Positions 37,322 to 46,763 are shown, numbered from the stretch's first letter. The stretch is 64,000 nucleotides of DNA from Leucobacter celer subsp. astrifaciens (GCF_001273835.1 NZ_JHEI01000136.1:478359-542358); one strand, 5' to 3'. The notes: generated by a model not told the origin, from the sequence alone. Program-made: numbers and translations.

Positions 37322-39295
37322 ATGACCAAACAGCCCAACACAGGCAAGCGCACCATGAAGATCACGGTGCCGACCCCGCCTCCGGTCCCCCACCCGGGGC
37401 TCATCCCCGGCATCGGCGTCGAGCAGACCGGCCTTCGCTTCCCCACGAACTGGCTCGTGTTCTCCGTGACGGTCGTCCTGACTCTCTCCGTGATCGTGTG
37501 GGCCTTCGTCGCCCCCGAGAACCTCTCGGCCGTCGGCGCGAGCTCGCTCGCCTGGGTCAGCGCCAACTTCGGCTGGCTGTTCGGCGCACTCGCCATCGTG
37601 GTCGCGCTCTTCATGCTGGTCGTCGGCTTCGGTCGCACCGGAGGCATCCGCCTGGGGTCCGATGACGAGGAGCCCGAGTTCTCGACCGCTTCGTGGATCT
37701 CCATGCTCTTCGCCGCAGGCCTCGGCATCGGCCTGCTCTTCTACGGCCCGCTCGAACCGCTCACCTATTTCCTCGATCCCGCTCCCGGGATCGCCGCCGA
37801 GGGCGGAACCGCGGCCGCCGCGCTCCCCGCGCTTGCACAGACGATCCTGCACTGGGGGCCGATCGCCTGGGCGTTCTACGCACTCGTGGGCGGAGCGATC
37901 GCATACAGCGCCTACCGGAGGGGCCGCGCGCCGCTCATCTCAGCGCTGTTCGAGCCGGTGTTCCCCGGCAGCAGCCACAAGATCCTCGGTCGCGTCATCG
38001 ACATCTTCGCCATCATCGTCACGCTCTTCGGCACGGCAGTCTCGCTCGGCATCGGCGCCCTGCAGATCGAGAGCGGCTTCCGCATCGTCACGGGGCTCGG
38101 CCCCATGGGCAACGCGTTCCTCGTCGGGGCGATCGCGATCCTCACCTCGCTCTTCATCGCCTCGGCCGTCTCCGGCGTGAAGCGCGGCATCCGTCGCCTC
38201 TCCAACCTCAACATGGCGCTCACCGGAGGCCTCGGGCTCTTCGTGCTCATCGTCGGCCCGACCGTCTTCCTGCTCAACTTCCTACCCTCGGCCGTCGTCG
38301 AATACTTCCAGCAGCTGCTGTTCATGCTCGCGCGCAACCCCAACCAGGGCGAGGCCACGGCGGAGTTCCTCGCCACCTGGACCACCTACTACTGGGCCTG
38401 GTGGGTATCGTGGACCCCCTTCGTCGGCATGTTCATCGCGAAGATCTCCCGCGGACGCAAACTGCGCGAGTTCGTCATCACCGTGATGCTGGTCCCCTCG
38501 GCCATCGTGATCGCCTGGTTCGTCGTGTACGGCGGCACCGCGATCTACATGAGCCTCGCGGGCGAGGATCTGCAGTCCGGCAGCTCCGGCGAGGAGGTGC
38601 TGTTCCAGATGCTGCAGCGGCTCCCCCTCGGCATGATCACCTCGGTCATCGCCATGATCGCCGTGCTCGTCTTCTTCGTCACGGCCGCGGACTCGGCCTC
38701 CATCGTCATGGCCTCGATGTCGCAGGGCGGACGCCCCGAACCCTCGAAGTGGGTCACCATCGTCTGGGGCCTGCTGCTGGCACTGATCGCGGTCGCGCTT
38801 CTGCTCGCGGGCGGCCGGAACACCCTCTCGGGCCTGCAGTCGCTCATGGTGGTGTCGGCCCTGCCCTTCGCGTTCGTCGTGATCGGGATCATGATCGCCT
38901 GGGCGAAGGATCTGCGCACCGACCCGTACATCATCCGTCGCAAGTACGCCCAGGCGGCGATCGCCCAGGGCGTGCGGCGCGGCATCGACGAGTACGGCGA
39001 CGACTTCGTCTTCGGTACGAGCGAGGTTCCGGCCGACGAGGGCGCGGGCGCGGACTTCGACAGCGCGGATCCCGCCCTGACCGAGTGGTACGTCGACGCG
39101 ACGACCGGGCCGATCCAGCAGGTCACCGGGGCCGATGTGCGGCGCACGCTGGATCCCGCGCGCATCGAGAAGCCCGGGCCGGAACGACCGGATCACACTG
39201 CCTCCGGGGAGGCCTCGCTGACCGTGGGCGAACGCGTCGATCCCCCGGCTCCGAAGGAGACCGACGCCGATCCCGGCGGCCCGGAGCAGCGCTGA
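37322..39295 (+). CDS. BCCT-family betaine/choline/carnitine transporter
   Basis: A 657-residue secondary transporter with twelve predicted helices. The BCCT signature is clear in helix 8 and its loop ('YYWAWWVSWTPFVGMFIAK'), along with 'GLGIGLLFYGPLEPL'. It imports compatible solutes or quaternary amines with Na+ or H+. A charged cytoplasmic tail of ~130 residues follows the last helix. Long tails sense osmotic stress in BetP-type members, so an osmotic role is plausible here. Confidence 0.93.
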   Translation: MTKQPNTGKRTMKITVPTPPPVPHPGLIPGIGVEQTGLRFPTNWLVFSVTVVLTLSVIVWAFVAPENLSAVGASSLAWVSANFGWLFGALAIVVALFMLVVGFGRTGGIRLGSDDEEPEFSTASWISMLFAAGLGIGLLFYGPLEPLTYFLDPAPGIAAEGGTAAAALPALAQTILHWGPIAWAFYALVGGAIAYSAYRRGRAPLISALFEPVFPGSSHKILGRVIDIFAIIVTLFGTAVSLGIGALQIESGFRIVTGLGPMGNAFLVGAIAILTSLFIASAVSGVKRGIRRLSNLNMALTGGLGLFVLIVGPTVFLLNFLPSAVVEYFQQLLFMLARNPNQGEATAEFLATWTTYYWAWWVSWTPFVGMFIAKISRGRKLREFVITVMLVPSAIVIAWFVVYGGTAIYMSLAGEDLQSGSSGEEVLFQMLQRLPLGMITSVIAMIAVLVFFVTAADSASIVMASMSQGGRPEPSKWVTIVWGLLLALIAVALLLAGGRNTLSGLQSLMVVSALPFAFVVIGIMIAWAKDLRTDPYIIRRKYAQAAIAQGVRRGIDEYGDDFVFGTSEVPADEGAGADFDSADPALTEWYVDATTGPIQQVTGADVRRTLDPARIEKPGPERPDHTASGEASLTVGERVDPPAPKETDADPGGPEQR

Positions 39296-39389
39296 ACACT
39301 CTCGCGCTGGCGCTTCTCAGCCCGACGTTGTAATCTGTTCGTTATCTTTTGCGTCGAGATCCCGGCGCCCCCGAACTTCGAAAGACTGC

Positions 39390-40325
39390 ATGCCCACCTC
39401 CACACCCGCGACAGACGAGCGCGTCTATCCATCGCGTCGCTCGCTGCGCGAGGCCCGCGCCTCGCAGCCCGAGACGGGCCCGATCCGGGTCCCCTCCGAG
39501 ACGGACTCGACCCGGGTCCCCTCCGAGACCGGCTCGATCCGCGTGCCCTTCGTCGAGCATGTCCCGGCGGTCGAGATCCCGTCAGAGCCGTCGCGCTCCG
39601 CGGCGCGCAAGCCGATCCGCCGCCGGCTGGCCGGCATCGCGGCCGGGGCGAGCGTCTGCGGCCTCACGCTCACCCTCGCGCTCCCGCTGACCGAGCAGGC
39701 GAGCGTCGCCGCCGGCACCGGAGCGGTGCTCTCATCGCAGCAGCTGTTCTCCGAGGTCTCCCTCGATGAGATGCCGCCGTCCTTCGCCGACGTCAGCGCG
39801 TCGATCTCCGACAGCACCGCTCCGATCGCCTACGTCTTCAACCCGAATACGCTCGTGAACTACCCCTTCGCCTCAGCCGTTACCCTGACCGACGGCTTCG
39901 GCTACCGCACCGCACCCGTCGAGCAGTTCCACGATGCGCAGGACTTCGCCGCGGCGGCCGGCACGCCCATCCAGGCGATCGCGGACGGCACCGTGCTCGA
40001 GGCCGGCTTCGCGAGCGACGGCTGCGGCTTCGGCCTCAAGCTCGAGCACGAGCTCGACGGCGACGAGGTGACGAGCCGCTACTGCCACATGGAGATGGAG
40101 TCGCACTCCTTCGCGGTGGGCGACACCGTGCAGATGGGCGATCAGGTCGGCACCGTCGGCAACACCGGCATGTCGTTCGGCCCCCACCTGCACCTGGCCA
40201 TCCGCGTGAATGACGAGCCGGTCGACCCGATGCCCTTCTTCACCGACTACATGCGCAAGGATCGCGCGGCCTCGGCGACGAGCACCGACGCCGTCTCGGC
40301 CACGCCGTCCCGACCGACCGCCTAG
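39390..40325 (+). CDS. M23 (LytM) metallopeptidase with cytoplasmic N-terminal extension
   Basis: A 311-residue cell-wall endopeptidase-like protein. About 78 cytoplasmic residues precede one hydrophobic helix (~80-102). The zinc site is complete: His181 and Asp185 in 'QFHDAQDF', His233 in 'RYCHME' and 'HLHLA' at 266-270. The cytoplasmic part carries 'YPSRRSLREARA' and three 9-residue repeats. It probably trims peptidoglycan cross-links or activates another hydrolase. Confidence 0.88.
   Translation: MPTSTPATDERVYPSRRSLREARASQPETGPIRVPSETDSTRVPSETGSIRVPFVEHVPAVEIPSEPSRSAARKPIRRRLAGIAAGASVCGLTLTLALPLTEQASVAAGTGAVLSSQQLFSEVSLDEMPPSFADVSASISDSTAPIAYVFNPNTLVNYPFASAVTLTDGFGYRTAPVEQFHDAQDFAAAAGTPIQAIADGTVLEAGFASDGCGFGLKLEHELDGDEVTSRYCHMEMESHSFAVGDTVQMGDQVGTVGNTGMSFGPHLHLAIRVNDEPVDPMPFFTDYMRKDRAASATSTDAVSATPSRPTA
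39471..39551 (+). repeat. Three 27-bp in-frame tandem repeats
   Basis: Units at 39471-39497, 39498-39524 and 39525-39551 encode ETGPIRVPS, ETDSTRVPS and ETGSIRVPF in the M23 protein. They look like a recent slippage expansion. Confidence 0.85.
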
Positions 40326-40402
40326 CGTACGACGCCCGCTCCTGCGCCGCCCGCGGCGGCTGAGCGCCGCTCGGCGCGCACTCACCCGCGCCGCTCAGCG
40401 GC

Positions 40403-41467
40403 TCAGCGGGCGGCGGCCTCGGTGGTCGCGCGCGCCCAGTCGGCGAGCTTCGCAGCGGCCCGGCCCGAATCGATCGCGTCCTCGGCGATGCGCAGCTTCT
40501 CCGCGAGTCGCTCGAGCAGCGCGCGCTCGGCCGTCTCGGGAAGCTGGGCCAGGTCGAAGGCGACGAGCCCCGCTGCGGCGTTGAGCAGCACGATGTCGCG
40601 CACCGCGCCGCGTTCTCCCGAGAACACCCGGTGCACCACCGCGGCGTTCTCCTCCGGCGTCCCGCCGACGAGATCCGAGATCGAAGCCCGCGGAATCCCG
40701 AGCTCGCGCGGATCGATGTCGTGCTCCGTGAGCCCGCCGCGGCTCACCTCCCAGAGCCGCGAGTGCCCCGTGGTGGTGAGCTCGTCGAGCCCGTCGTCAC
40801 CGCGGAACACCAGCGCGGAGGCACCGCGCAGCCGGAACACGCCCACGAAGATCGGAACCCGGTCGATGTCGGCGACTCCGACCGCGGAGGCCTCGGGCCG
40901 CACCGGGTTGCACAGGGGGCCGAGGAAGTTGAAGACGGTCGGGATCCCGAGCTCGGCGCGCGCCGGGGCGACGTGCCGGAACCCGGGCAGGAAGCGCGCC
41001 GCGTGCACGAACGCGATACCGGCGTCCTCGAAGCCGCGCGCGAGCTGATCCGCGTCGAGGGAGAGGTCGATGCCGAGCGCGGTCAGCACGTCGGAGGAGC
41101 CGGAGAGACTGCTCGCCGCGCGATTGCCGTGCTTCACCACCGGAGCCCCGGCGGCTGCCGCGGTGATCGACGCCATGGTCGACACGTTGACCGTGCCGAA
41201 GCGGTCGCCCCCCGTCCCCACGATGTCGAGCGACATGGCGGGCAGCGAGATCGGGGCGGCCTCGGCGAGGATCGCATCGCGGAAGCCGATGACCTCCTCG
41301 ACGGTCACGCCCTTCGAACGCAGCGCCACCAGGAAGGCGCCGATCTGGGCTCCGCTGGCCTCTCCCGTCATGAATCGCGACATGGCCCATTCGGCCTGCG
41401 ACACGCTCAGATCCTCTCCGTCGAGCAGGGTCGAGAGCACCGTGGGCCAGCTGCGTTCATCGATCAT
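40403..41467 (-). CDS. trpD: Anthranilate phosphoribosyltransferase
   Basis: A 354-residue enzyme that joins anthranilate to PRPP, the second step of tryptophan synthesis. The PRPP site 'DIVGTGGDRFGTVNVST' and 'VKHGNRAASSLSGSSDVL' are intact. The anthranilate region is 'GPLCNPVRPEAS', with Val where Ala is usual, and 'DDGLDELTT' follows. It is divergent from ctaE, as in many actinobacteria. TAGGAT lies 6 nt before the ATG. Confidence 0.95.
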   Translation of the reverse strand: MIDERSWPTVLSTLLDGEDLSVSQAEWAMSRFMTGEASGAQIGAFLVALRSKGVTVEEVIGFRDAILAEAAPISLPAMSLDIVGTGGDRFGTVNVSTMASITAAAAGAPVVKHGNRAASSLSGSSDVLTALGIDLSLDADQLARGFEDAGIAFVHAARFLPGFRHVAPARAELGIPTVFNFLGPLCNPVRPEASAVGVADIDRVPIFVGVFRLRGASALVFRGDDGLDELTTTGHSRLWEVSRGGLTEHDIDPRELGIPRASISDLVGGTPEENAAVVHRVFSGERGAVRDIVLLNAAAGLVAFDLAQLPETAERALLERLAEKLRIAEDAIDSGRAAAKLADWARATTEAAAR

Positions 41468-41681
41468 GCGGCAATCCTATCGAGGCCCCGCTCACCGCCC
41501 GAAAAGGCGTGCCGAGAGCCCCGTGGAGGGGTCCCGGAGGCACCCCTCTATCGACTTCATCAGATGATTGTGGTATCCCGGGGCGCACTTTCGGGGCCCG
41601 CGAACCCGATAAGCTGGGCTGGAAACTCGCAGAAAGTTCGGCGCGCCGGGTTCGAGTGAAAACGCACACCAAACTTTCAGC

Positions 41682-41687
41682 CATAAT
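41682..41687 (+). promoter_or_regulatory. ctaE -10 element that fixes a leaderless GTG start
   Basis: CATAAT (5 of 6 to TATAAT) is followed by GGAGGG and then GTG 41694. The purine spacer looks like a Shine-Dalgarno but is too close to work as one, so the leaderless reading is preferred. Confidence 0.5.
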
Positions 41688-41693
41688 GGAGGG

Positions 41694-42323
41694 GTGACAA
41701 CGACCACTATGAATACCAAGTCAGCCGTGCCCTCGGTGAAGCGACCGAACCTCGTCGCCGTGGGCACGATCGTGTGGCTCGGCAGCGAGGTCATGTTCTT
41801 CGCCGGCCTCTTCGCGATCTACTTCACGCTGCGGGCGATGAACCCCGAGCTGTGGGCCGAGCAGACCGCGAAGCACAACTTCACCTTCGCGCTGATCAAC
41901 ACCCTGATCCTGGTCGCCTCCTCGTTCACCGCGCAGGCCGGCGTCTTCGCCGCCGAGCGGATGCAGCCGCGCGCGACGGGCGCGAGCCCGAAGAAGTGGG
42001 GCACGGTCGAGTGGTTCTACCTCACCTTCTTCATGGGCGCCGTCTTCGTCGCAGGCCAGGCCTGGGAGTACGCGACCTTCGTCTCGGAGGGCATCACGCT
42101 CGCCTCCGATCCCTACGGCTCGGCCTTCTACATGACCACCGGCTTCCACGGCATCCACGTGTCGCTCGGACTCGTCGCCTTCCTGCTGGTCATCGGTCGC
42201 ATCTACGCGGTCAAGAACTTCACGCACAAGGAGGAGACCACCGCGGTCGTCGTGTCGTACTACTGGCACTTCGTCGACATCGTGTGGATCATCCTCTTCA
42301 TCGTCATCTACGTCCTCAAGTAG
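41694..42323 (+). CDS. ctaE: Cytochrome c oxidase subunit III
   Basis: A 209-residue membrane subunit of the aa3 oxidase with about five helices. Typical segments are '[20 protein letters not shown]', 'GQAWEYATF' and '[19 protein letters not shown]', ending in '[15 protein letters not shown]'. It starts the ctaE-qcrCAB operon. GTG 41694 is preferred over ATG 41709 because of the -10 spacing. Confidence 0.96.
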   Translation: MTTTTMNTKSAVPSVKRPNLVAVGTIVWLGSEVMFFAGLFAIYFTLRAMNPELWAEQTAKHNFTFALINTLILVASSFTAQAGVFAAERMQPRATGASPKKWGTVEWFYLTFFMGAVFVAGQAWEYATFVSEGITLASDPYGSAFYMTTGFHGIHVSLGLVAFLLVIGRIYAVKNFTHKEETTAVVVSYYWHFVDIVWIILFIVIYVLK

Positions 42324-42343
42324 GGTCAGGAGTAATCGAGAAC

Positions 42344-43144
42344 ATGGCTCGCGCCAAGAAGAACGTTCGCAAGTCCGGCCGCCGGCACCCGCTTGCCACC
42401 GCAGCCCTCGTTGCGGTCGGCCTGCTCGTCACCGGTGCCGCTTACACGGGATTCAGCCAGACCTCCGCGACCGCTGAGATCGACCTCGAGTCGCCCGCCA
42501 CCATCGAGGCCGGCGAGAAGCTGTTCGGCGCCAACTGCGCCACCTGCCACGGAGCCGGTGCCCAGGGCACCCCCGACGGCCCCTCGCTCATCGGCGCGGG
42601 CGCGGCCTCGGTCAACTTCCAGGTCGGCACCGGTCGTATGCCCCTCGCCTTCCAGGGCCCCCAGGGCATGGTGAAGCCGAAGCAGTTCACCGAGGATCAG
42701 ACGCTGCAGATGGCGGCCTACGTCGCCTCCCTCGCGCCGGGGCCGGCACTGCCCGACACGCGCTACCTCCAGGGCGACGGCGACGTCGCGAACGGCGGCA
42801 CGCTGTTCCGCATCAACTGCGCGATGTGCCACAACGTCGCGGCGGCAGGCGGTGCCCTCACCGAGGGCAAGTTCGCCCCCAAGCTGACGGGCGTCGCTCC
42901 CACCCACGTGTACGAGGCCATGATCACCGGCCCCCAGAACATGCCGGTGTTCAGCGATGCCAACATCACTCCGCAGGAGAAGTCGGACATCATCTCGTAC
43001 CTCAAGTACATCGAGGAGAAGCCGGCCGTCGGCGGGCTCACCCTCGGATCGATCGGCCCCGTGGCCGAGGGTCTATTCATCTGGGTGATCGGTCTGGGCG
43101 CCATCGTGGGCCTCACCGTCTGGGTCACCGCGAAGTCGAACTAG
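42344..43144 (+). CDS. qcrC: Diheme cytochrome c subunit of bcc complex
   Basis: A 266-residue diheme cytochrome cc. An N-terminal signal anchor (residues ~17-38) is followed by two heme-binding motifs, 'CATCHG' near residue 66 and 'CAMCHN' near 163, and a C-terminal membrane helix. With two hemes on one subunit, electrons can pass directly to the CuA site of CtaC. This is why actinobacterial bcc-aa3 supercomplexes need no soluble cytochrome c. Confidence 0.96.
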   Translation: MARAKKNVRKSGRRHPLATAALVAVGLLVTGAAYTGFSQTSATAEIDLESPATIEAGEKLFGANCATCHGAGAQGTPDGPSLIGAGAASVNFQVGTGRMPLAFQGPQGMVKPKQFTEDQTLQMAAYVASLAPGPALPDTRYLQGDGDVANGGTLFRINCAMCHNVAAAGGALTEGKFAPKLTGVAPTHVYEAMITGPQNMPVFSDANITPQEKSDIISYLKYIEEKPAVGGLTLGSIGPVAEGLFIWVIGLGAIVGLTVWVTAKSN

Positions 43145-43190
43145 TCCGACGACGCGCAACGAGTTCATGAGTCAGGAGTCAAGGAGCAAC

Positions 43191-44306
43191 ATGGCAGAGG
43201 AAGCGAAGAACAACGGCGTCGATGGCGCCGTTGTCGCCGCCCAGGGCCACGGCGCGGTCGAGGCAGCGGTAGGTACCGCGGTCATCTCGTCCGATACTGT
43301 GCAGAATCCGGGCCTTCCCCCGCACCGCAAGCGCGTAACGGATACCGATCCGAAGAAGGCCAAGCGCGCCGAGCGCACGGTCTACACGCTCTTCTACATC
43401 TCGATCGCCGGCAGCCTCGGCGCCGTTCTCGCCTACATGTTCTTCCCGATCGAAACGGGAGATCTCATGGCGATTCGGCTGCACACGCTGTTCGTCGGCC
43501 TCGGCATGGCTCTCGCCTTGCTCGCCGTCGGCATCGGAGCGGTCCACTGGGGCAAGGCGCTCATGGCCGATCACGAGTCGATCGACGAGCGTCACCCGGT
43601 GGCGAGCGACGAGGCGACCCGCGAGGGCGCAGTCGAGATCTTCAAGCTCGCCGACGAGGAGTCGGGCTTCTCCCGCCGCTCGCTGGTGCGCAACAGCCTC
43701 ATCGGTGCGCTCATCGCGTTCCCCCTGCCGGGTATCACGCTGCTGCGCGGCCTGGCCCCGCAGGACCGCGACGCGGTCGAGCTGCTCAGGCACACGATGT
43801 GGGACACGGGCATCCGCCTGGCCCGCGACCCCTCCGGCGTGCCCATCAAGGCCAGCGAGGTGACCATCGGCTCGGCATTCCACGTGATCCCCGAGAACCT
43901 GAACCACGACGACTTCCACAGCCTCTCGCTGGACGAGCGCGGTGGCAGCGAGAACCTGCTCGACGCCAAGGCCAAGGCCATCGTGCTGCTCATGCGTCTC
44001 GATCAGTCGGAGCTCAAGGAGGATCCCGAGCGCGCGAGCTGGTCCTACGACGGCATCGTGGCCTACTCGAAGGTCTGCACGCACGTCGGCTGCCCGGTCG
44101 CCCTCTACGAGCAGCACACCCATCACCTGCTCTGCCCCTGCCACCAGTCGCAGTTCGACGTCTCCGAGCACGCGAAGGTCATCTTCGGCCCGGCCAAGCG
44201 CCCGCTGCCGCAGCTGCCCATCACCGTCGATGACGAGGGCTACCTCGTCGCGCAGAGTGATTTCCAAGAACCTGTCGGCCCGAGCTTCTGGGAGCGCCTC
44301 AAGTGA
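43191..44306 (+). CDS. qcrA: Rieske Fe-S subunit of bcc complex
   Basis: A 371-residue actinobacterial Rieske protein with three membrane helices before the cluster domain. Cluster ligands are in 'CTHVGC' and 'CPCHQSQFDVS' near residues 305-325. I chose ATG 43191 because AAGGAG (43181-43186) is correctly spaced; ATG 43167 would add eight residues. Its stop overlaps qcrB (GTGA). Confidence 0.95.
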   Translation: MAEEAKNNGVDGAVVAAQGHGAVEAAVGTAVISSDTVQNPGLPPHRKRVTDTDPKKAKRAERTVYTLFYISIAGSLGAVLAYMFFPIETGDLMAIRLHTLFVGLGMALALLAVGIGAVHWGKALMADHESIDERHPVASDEATREGAVEIFKLADEESGFSRRSLVRNSLIGALIAFPLPGITLLRGLAPQDRDAVELLRHTMWDTGIRLARDPSGVPIKASEVTIGSAFHVIPENLNHDDFHSLSLDERGGSENLLDAKAKAIVLLMRLDQSELKEDPERASWSYDGIVAYSKVCTHVGCPVALYEQHTHHLLCPCHQSQFDVSEHAKVIFGPAKRPLPQLPITVDDEGYLVAQSDFQEPVGPSFWERLK

Positions 44307-45931
44307 GCAGCACCGTAACCGAATCCCCCGCGCAGAGCGGATCGGCGCAGAGCGGATCGAGCCGATTCACGGCTGCGGCCGCGAACTACATCGACGAGCG
44401 CACCAAGATCGGCGGCGTCGTCAAGGAGTTCGGCCGCAAGATCTTCCCCGACCACTGGTCGTTCCTGCTCGGCGAGGTGGCGCTCTACAGCTTCGTCGTC
44501 ATCCTGCTGTCGGGCACCTTCCTCACCCTCTTCTTCCAGGCCTCCATGGCCGAGGTGCACTACACCGGCCCCTACGTGCCGATGAAGGGCCTCGAGATGT
44601 CGGTCGCCATGGCGTCGACGCTCGATATCTCCTTCTCGGTGCGCGGCGGTCTGCTCATGCGCCACGTGCACCACTGGGCCGCGCTGCTGTTCGTCGCCTC
44701 GATCGGCCTGCACATGCTGCGCATCTTCTTCACCGGTGCGTTCCGCAAGCCGCGCGAGCTGAACTGGATGATCGGCTTCGTGCTCTTCGTCCTGGCGATG
44801 GCCGAGGGCTTCACCGGCTACTCGCTCCCCGACGACGTGCTCTCGGGTAACGGCCTCCGCATCATCGACGGCATCATCAAGGCCATTCCGGTGATCGGCA
44901 CCTACCTGTCGTACTTCTTCTTCGGCGGCGAGTTCCCGGGCACCGACATCGTCGGACGCCTCTACATGCTGCACATCATGCTGCTGCCCGCGCTCGTGAT
45001 CCTCTTCGTGGCGCTGCACCTCGCCTTCGTGGTCATCCACAAGCACACGCAGTACCCCGGCCCGGGCAAGACGCAGCAGAACGTGGTCGGCTACCCGATC
45101 CTCCCCGTCTACGCGGCGAAGGCCGGCGGCTTCTTCTTCATCGTCTTCGGCGTGATCGCGCTGATCGCCTCGACCGTGGGCATCAACCCGATCTGGAACT
45201 ACGGTCCGTACGACCCCTCCCCCGTCTCCGCCGGTACGCAGCCCGACTGGTACATCGGCTTCGCCGACGGCATGCTCCGTCTGGTGCCTCCGGGGCTCGA
45301 GACCGAGTGGTTCGGCTTCACCTGGTCCTGGAACATGCTGCTTCCGCTGATCGTCATCGGGATCTTCCTGGTGCTCGCGGCCGCCTACCCCTTCATCGAA
45401 GCGTGGGTGACCGGCGACAAGCGCGAGCACCACATCCTGGACCGCCCGCGCAACGCTCCCACCCGCACCGCGATCGGCGCCGCAGGCGTCACCTTCTACG
45501 CGGTGATGTGGGCCGGCGCGAGCTCGGACCTCATGGCGACGCACTTCCAGCTCTCCATGGAGGGTGTGATCCACGCGCTCCAGGCCGCACTCATCCTCGG
45601 GCCGATCATCGCTTACCAGCTCGCAAAGCGCATCTGCCTGGCGCTGCAGAAGAAGGACCGCAGCATCGCGCTGCACGGCTACGAGTCCGGCCGCATCGTC
45701 CGCCTTCCCGGTGGCGAGTACGTCGAGGTGCACAAGCCGCTCGACGAGTACGAGCAGTGGCAGCTGGTCAGCTACCACGACTACGCTCCGCTCATGCTGC
45801 GCCCCAACGACGACGGTCGCATCCCCTTCTCGAAGCGTCTCCGCGCCGGCTTCAGCCGCTGGTTCTTCGAGGACCGGATCGTTCCGCCCACGAAGGGCGA
45901 GATCGAGCAGGGACACCACGAGGGTCACTGA
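44303..45931 (+). CDS. qcrB: Cytochrome b subunit of bcc complex
   Basis: A 542-residue cytochrome b that oxidises menaquinol. The heme-ligating His region 'LLMRHVHHWAALLFVASIGL' and a later 'RLYMLHIMLLPALVILFVAL' are visible. The Qo-site motif appears as 'YDPSPVSAGTQPDWYIGF', with Pro-Asp-Trp in place of mitochondrial PEWY. It has a long C-terminal extension, as in other actinobacteria. The GTG start overlaps qcrA. Confidence 0.96.
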   Translation: MSSTVTESPAQSGSAQSGSSRFTAAAANYIDERTKIGGVVKEFGRKIFPDHWSFLLGEVALYSFVVILLSGTFLTLFFQASMAEVHYTGPYVPMKGLEMSVAMASTLDISFSVRGGLLMRHVHHWAALLFVASIGLHMLRIFFTGAFRKPRELNWMIGFVLFVLAMAEGFTGYSLPDDVLSGNGLRIIDGIIKAIPVIGTYLSYFFFGGEFPGTDIVGRLYMLHIMLLPALVILFVALHLAFVVIHKHTQYPGPGKTQQNVVGYPILPVYAAKAGGFFFIVFGVIALIASTVGINPIWNYGPYDPSPVSAGTQPDWYIGFADGMLRLVPPGLETEWFGFTWSWNMLLPLIVIGIFLVLAAAYPFIEAWVTGDKREHHILDRPRNAPTRTAIGAAGVTFYAVMWAGASSDLMATHFQLSMEGVIHALQAALILGPIIAYQLAKRICLALQKKDRSIALHGYESGRIVRLPGGEYVEVHKPLDEYEQWQLVSYHDYAPLMLRPNDDGRIPFSKRLRAGFSRWFFEDRIVPPTKGEIEQGHHEGH

Positions 45932-45944
45932 TCCCTCCCCCTCT

Positions 45945-45986
45945 CGCGTGAGGCCCCGCAGGTTGTTTCCTGCGGGGCCTCACGCG
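45945..45986 (+). terminator. Terminator of the ctaE-qcrCAB operon
   Basis: A perfect 18-bp stem (45945-45962 with 45969-45986) has a 6-nt TTGTTT loop and begins 13 nt after the qcrB stop. Confidence 0.9.
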
Positions 45987-46013
45987 TTCGTGCAGCCGAA
46001 TTGCCGAGGTAGA

Positions 46014-46324
46014 GTGGCCGTATGGCCTTATGGCCGTAGATCCACGGGCGGGTCCGCTCCCTCGCTCGCCGTCCTCCTCACCTACTTCCCCCTCGCCATG
46101 GGCTACGCCGGCCTCGTCGCGGCGGCGGCGGTCGGGACGACCATCGGCGGACCACTCGCCTATCTGCTCGGCCGGGCACTGCGCCGCCGCACGCGAAAGA
46201 CGTTGCATCGATGCGCATTCGCGGCCCTCGGGCTGACGCTCGGTGCAGCGGCCGGATCCCGACGAGGCCGCCGAGGACGCGGCCGTCGACGCGGGGTCGA
46301 GGCGCAGCGCAGGCGCGGTATAGG
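46014..46324 (+). pseudogene. Frameshifted remnant of a small membrane protein (tentative)
   Basis: Between the qcrB terminator and the TetR gene, one plus frame from GTG 46014 reads hydrophobic 'LAVLLTYFPLAMGYAGLVAA' and 'GGPLAYLLGRALRRR', then turns into Arg-rich nonsense after 'LGLTLGAAAG'. The +1 frame from that point reads 'PDPDEAAEDAAVDAGSRRSA' to a TAG at 46322-46324, a natural-looking acidic tail. A frameshift near 46250 would join the two. The start region carries an 8-bp triplication (46015-46038). An intact gene cannot be shown. Confidence 0.3.
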
Positions 46325-46351
46325 CTCGCTCAGCCTCGCGACCGCCCGGGC

Positions 46352-46759
46352 TCAGGCTTCGTCGTCAAGCAGCCCGGCCGCCGCCGCGCTCAGCAGCGCG
46401 GCGAATCGCACCTCACCGATGCACGAGCGCAGGCCACCCAGCTCACGGGAGAGCGCATCGTTCAGCGCCGGATCTCGAACCGCCGAGAGCGCCTGCAGCA
46501 CGATCCGCTGCAGGGAGCGGGGAACGTCGACACCCGCGCGATCGCGCACGCCGGCGCAGGAGAGCTCGACGCACGCCAGGAAGAGCTCCTGCTTCGTTGC
46601 AAAGCTGGCGTAGACGTGGGGCTGGGGCACACCGGCGCGAGCGGCGATGCCCGCCGTGGAGGCGCCATGAAAGCCGAAGAGGCCGAACTCGATGAGTCCG
46701 GCCTCCAGCAGGCGCTTGCGATTCTCGCCGGGCCTCCTGCGTGCACGACGTTCGGTCAC
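46352..46759 (-). CDS. TetR-family regulator, compact
   Basis: A 135-residue regulator. The N-terminal DNA-binding domain is clear: 'LLEAGLIEFGLFGFHGASTA' followed by 'IAARAGVPQPHVYASFATKQ'. The ligand domain is only ~80 residues, against the usual 130 or so, yet the frame ends normally in 'AAAAGLLDDEA'. It may be a naturally short or eroded member. No adjacent transporter gives a target. Confidence 0.75.
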   Translation of the reverse strand: MTERRARRRPGENRKRLLEAGLIEFGLFGFHGASTAGIAARAGVPQPHVYASFATKQELFLACVELSCAGVRDRAGVDVPRSLQRIVLQALSAVRDPALNDALSRELGGLRSCIGEVRFAALLSAAAAGLLDDEA

Positions 46760-46763
46760 TGCT

